A stretch of 64,000 bases of DNA from positions 6,386,001 through 6,450,000 of the forward strand of contig OZ176052.1 of assembly GCA_964247055.1 (NCBI GenBank), in the 5' to 3' direction. The notes under the pieces were generated by a model that saw nothing but the letters and a program-made list of their open reading frames with translations, was not told the DNA's origin and did not search any database. Positions 60,701 to 64,000 of this stretch are shown here, piece after piece. Position numbers and translations under genes: made by a program. Numbering within the stretch: position 1 is the stretch's first letter; each line of letters opens with the position of its first letter. This stretch comes from Paragordius varius (Eukaryota > Nematomorpha).

Positions 60701-63700
60701 ACATAAAAAGCCATAAATAATTCGGCTTATAAAAAGAATGCTCGCAACACTAAATTATATTAAAAGACGAACCGGAAATCGTAAAATTTAATAACCAGGC
60801 TACATAAAAGGATGATCACTGACCCATATTAATCCAAAGATGAAGCGAAATCCGCATGTATAATGTGTATTCCTAAGTTATAAGTCAAACACAGCAAAAC
60901 AAAAAAAAGACGTTTGTACTCCGAAAATTTGTTAAGTTTATACTATTCACAAAATTAATGATTGTTCTGCACATTTATTCAATCGAAACGCCCTTTAAGT
61001 GAGAAAAGCACAATTGAAAATTTTCAGACTTTGTCAAAGCACCTCTAACACAATACGGCAAATAATCTGACAAGTAAAGCTTCTTTCTTCAATTATAATA
61101 ACAGTTCAATTAAAGGCTGATAAATAATTATCAAATCTGTTGATCTTTAAAATCAAAGGTAGCTGAATTAAGATAAATTTTATTTTTGTTTTCCAATTGC
61201 TTCTATTTTCCACATTTTTATTTGGCCCTACTAAGACCATAATATATAGTACTGAGCCAGCTTTTGAGCTAGAATTATAGTTAGACATCATTATATGTAT
61301 ATAATTATCTGGAATTCTACGATGGATGTGACCAGCCCATCTTAGTCTTTTAGTTCTTAGGAAGGGATCAAGAGCAGCATTTTGAGGTTATAGGGATCGA
61401 ATCGATTATTAAAATTAAGTTTAATATTATTTACTGAATAACGTGAAGAAACGACTTTTTAAAAACAACAGATTATTTTAAAATCTTCAAATCACCGCGC
61501 AATAAAAAGAAGAGAACAACATTTATTTAATTGAATGTTATTATTTTATGCGTTTTAATTATTATTTGTTAATCATTACATTAGTTATTCTTTTCAATTT
61601 TATGCATTAGAAATACTCGAAAATTTTGCATTATAAATTAGGAGAAATCAAAATCAAATGATTGTGATGTAAAACCATAGTTTTTTGAAATATTTAACTC
61701 ATTCTTTGTTCATAAAGTTAACTATTTTCACTCGCTTTCATTTAAGATGTAAAATTTAATTTTTTATATCAAAAAGATAAATGTACCATAAATAGCTAAA
61801 AATAACCGTTTCCCCTATAAAATATTTATCTTTATTTTATCATATCTTTTGTTAATCTTATAAATGCGCTAAAACATATTTTCTGTGTTTAGGCACAGGA
61901 CCTATTTAAAAGAAGATTCCGAATATTACCTCTTTTACCATGAAGAGGTATGAATATTGTTAATTTTACAAACAATTAATAATGATGTTAAAAATTATAT
62001 TTTATCCACTATTTATTGTATGGAATTTATCATTTTGCCTTAAAATAATTGTTAAGACTAAGAGATTATTTTGCTTTAAGGGTTATAGGATAATTCATAA
62101 AAATGTTTACGAAATCCACATATTACAATTTGTTTAAAGATATTTTAAATTACACCATCATTGTTGTATAAAGAATTTGTTTCACATTTTTAAATAAAGA
62201 GTTTCATAGAAAACGCAAACGCTAAGCAGAATTCGTCATTTGTTCATCATTATATTGAACATAATGTAACTACGACTGGGGGACACCCTCTTCAACAATA
62301 CCCATATAATCGTGAACCTTATCCAAAATCTCGTAAATATTCATTTAAATATTAATTACAATAACATTTAGAATGAAATAAAAATTTTATAATTGCATTT
62401 ATAATCAAAAAATCTAATATGTAAATTATATTGAATAAACTTTTGATATTTTACCATGCTAAATTAAAGTAAAAATCTTAAAAATACGATTTCTAACTTT
62501 TTTTGAATTAAAAGAAGATTACATTTCGAAATAATTCATTACATTACCATTATAAACCGTTTAGCTGTATTGAAATGCACATACAAGCAATTAGATTTGG
62601 AATCATTTCTTTCCCATTTTACTACCACGATATTTGATCCAACGCATTATGAGGACGGCAAAATTATAATATTTCAACATTATAAAGATACTAGTTTTGC
62701 AGATAATAATGATAATTTAAATATCAATTCCAAATATCAATTATATCTTCAGTCATTATGTACAGAATCAACAACATTTATTGATCATATTAAACGATAT
62801 AAAATCGACGGAAAAACATTTTTCAAATCCTCCCATTCGCGGAATAGCGATTTGTTGTATACTCACCATCATCCTCATCAAGATTATTTGGTTCATAATG
62901 CATCTCTATTTGATTACAATGCACAGATTATCAATACAAATGGAATTGTTTTACCTGGTAAGCATTAATAATATCAAATATAGTATTTTGCTAATGCAGT
63001 GGTATTTAAAGCTTATTGGTTTACGGTAACCCTTTCAAAAATTATTTAATGCGTCCCTAAAACTAATTATTTTACGCTAAATTTTAATTATGATCGGTTC
63101 TTTTTGTTTTAAACAGAAAAAATAGAAATTTAAGAAAACGGTTTTTAACATAAAAAATTAATTTTTCATGGAATTCAATATAAAGGATTTTAGGCTAATG
63201 TAACAATGTTTTTAATCTTTACAATCGAAAAAATTGGTTGTCAAAATCATAGTAAAAATACAGAATATAAATTAATGATGAATGGTTAATTTTATGTTTA
63301 ATGGCTTAAAATATAAAGATGTATTTCATACGCCTTACTAAACTCATTTACGTAAAGGTCGTGTGAATTAATGATCTAAGGAATGTTTGATATAAAAAAT
63401 TTTACGATAAATTTTTTATCATATAAAACTGTTTTTAATATTTTTTAATTAACATAATAAACAATTACTTATTCACATATCTAATATTAAAATATAAAAA
63501 ATAGTTAATAAAATTATTTTATAATATTTTTACTTATATAAAAACTTATGTTTTGCCCCAAATTTCGCAAATAATAATTAAATTGAATAAACATCGCTAT
63601 TATCCGACAAACTATTGAAAATTTAACTTTAATTTCGAAACAAATATTGGCATATTTGATGATGTTTTATCTATTTTATTTTATTCAAGAACATGATCGC

Positions 63701-64000
63701 TATGTGGTGCTGGACGTTGAAATTGTTTTCAAAATTACCTATACCATCCTTGGTCAATCCATTCCAAATGCTACAATCAACACAATTGCTCAAACACTAT
63801 CCGACATTAAGCAACAACAACCTTACAATAAAAATAATGATTCACATACTGATTGTTATGATTTTATTGATGAACAACCTGCGAACGATAGAAATGAAAC
63901 TAATAAAAATGAAACTAATAAAAATGAAATTGGAAATCTCCGAGAATCAGACTCTAAGGTTATTGAAAATGTTAAACGACACATTTATCACAGTGTCTTA
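57765..64000 (+). CDS. DCAF15-like CUL4-DDB1 substrate receptor, partial
   Basis: Divergent relative of DCAF15, an adaptor that brings proteins to the CUL4-DDB1 ubiquitin ligase. Exons with matching phases: 57765-57811, 57881-58105, 58129-58262, 59772-59839, 60167-60380, 61893-61947, 62200-62332, 62565-62957, 63690 to beyond 64000. Evidence for the family, aligned by eye to remembered human DCAF15: HIFMGFTSDGKYLISY (human HIFLGFSKCGRYVLSY); FFILHFWNFELNKGLTL (FYIYHLYWWEFNVHSKLKL); SLFNKETLSENSMICL (RLFQDEEIYSDLYLTV); CYKHNF (CLRHGF); and LHLIDTILAVKCHITLDS (VLLNTSYSLVACAVSVHS). Later exons (KQLDLESF; DRYVVLDVEI for DYDIVILEV) fit less clearly. The middle is Asn/His-rich. The start codon is not fixed; further 5' exons may exist, and the 3' end lies beyond the window. 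A CACTA-like element and a LINE relic occupy two introns. The first exon is the weakest. Confidence 0.65.
58106..58128 (+). other. Candidate 23-nt intron in the DCAF15-like gene
   Basis: GTTTATTG...ATCTTTAG separates two exons that both align to DCAF15. Removing it keeps frame (phase 0) and gives LTL|FNTFSLFNKE without a gap against human LKLVRQVRLFQDEE. Reading straight through leaves the family frame and ends in a stop near 58178. The alternative is a one-base error in the following T-run. Confidence 0.45.
58295..59403. mobile_element. CACTA/CMC-like non-autonomous element, copy 2 (younger)
   Basis: Ends CACTAGACAACAAATTTT (58295) and AAAAATTTGTTGTCCAGTG (to 59403) are inverted repeats, flanked on both sides by ATA, a 3-bp target duplication. 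CACTA or CACTG termini with 2-4 bp duplications are typical of the CACTA-Mirage-Chapaev group. Longer subterminal parts fold back as well (ATATCATTCAAAAGAG near 58518 versus the reverse of ACTCTTTCGAATGATAT near 59182). No transposase. It lies inside an intron of the DCAF15-like gene. Confidence 0.8.
60381..61892. other. Intron of the DCAF15-like gene
   Basis: About 1.5 kb. Apart from the LINE relic near 61310-61392 I see nothing recognisable. Confidence 0.45.
61106..61392 (-). mobile_element. Relic of the C-terminal end of a LINE
   Basis: Minus-strand reading gives RTKRLRWAGHIHRRIPDN, the RLRWxGHxxR block found near the C terminus of many non-LTR retrotransposon polyproteins, followed by a decayed open frame down to 61106. 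It is a short fragment, antisense within an intron of the DCAF15-like gene. It is not the same subfamily as the LINE at 18131-21778, whose equivalent block reads IRRLGYYGHIQRLDN. Confidence 0.5.
62958..63689. other. Intron of the DCAF15-like gene before the last visible exon
   Basis: 732 bp, AT-rich, phase-1 borders, no feature recognised. Confidence 0.5.

Overview
The window is strongly AT-rich animal nuclear DNA: GT-AG introns, genes spread over tens of kilobases, many decayed transposon copies, and metazoan-only protein families (a Notch ligand, a netrin receptor). It looks like an invertebrate with an AT-rich, repeat-laden genome. The Asn/Ser/Lys-rich proteins would suit a flatworm-like lineage, but the sequence alone does not fix the phylum. 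No bacterial-type features (operons, ribosome binding sites, CRISPR) are present.

Layout. (1) 1004-2042, minus: first three coding exons of a Delta/Jagged-type Notch ligand (signal peptide, MNNL, DSL); the rest lies left of the window. (2) 2.0-15.7 kb: mostly non-coding, with AT microsatellites, a Tc1-like arm, a hAT-like short element and a Helitron-like element (13995-15294). (3) 15752-26854, minus: an 18-exon poly(A) polymerase gene. All exon junctions keep frame and give 1234 residues. The catalytic core is canonical, an acidic Ser-rich insert interrupts the C-terminal RNA-binding region, and a tail of about 660 residues follows. One intron carries a damaged LINE (18131-21778) with a 12-bp target-site duplication. 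(4) 27.1-32.0 kb: a transposon cluster with long-inverted-repeat Tc1-like elements, one holding a decayed GIY-YIG (Penelope-type) endonuclease piece, and a CACTA-like element. (5) 33247-51452, plus: a 13-exon UNC5 netrin receptor, 1117 residues: signal peptide, two Ig, two thrombospondin type 1 repeats, a membrane segment, ZU5 and a death domain. The UPA domain that normally separates ZU5 from the death domain is absent. (6) 51852-54587, minus: two tandem intronless seven-transmembrane receptor genes, related to each other. (7) 57765-64000, plus: a divergent DCAF15-like gene (CUL4-DDB1 substrate receptor) running off the right edge. One of its introns appears to be only 23 nt and another carries a CACTA-like element.

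The genes do not form a pathway. Two are cell-surface signalling genes (Notch ligand, netrin receptor), one makes mRNA 3' ends, one is a ubiquitin-ligase adaptor, and two are orphan receptors. No retroviral, LTR or Polinton-type element was recognised. All assignments come from reading the translated sequence by eye; no database search was run.
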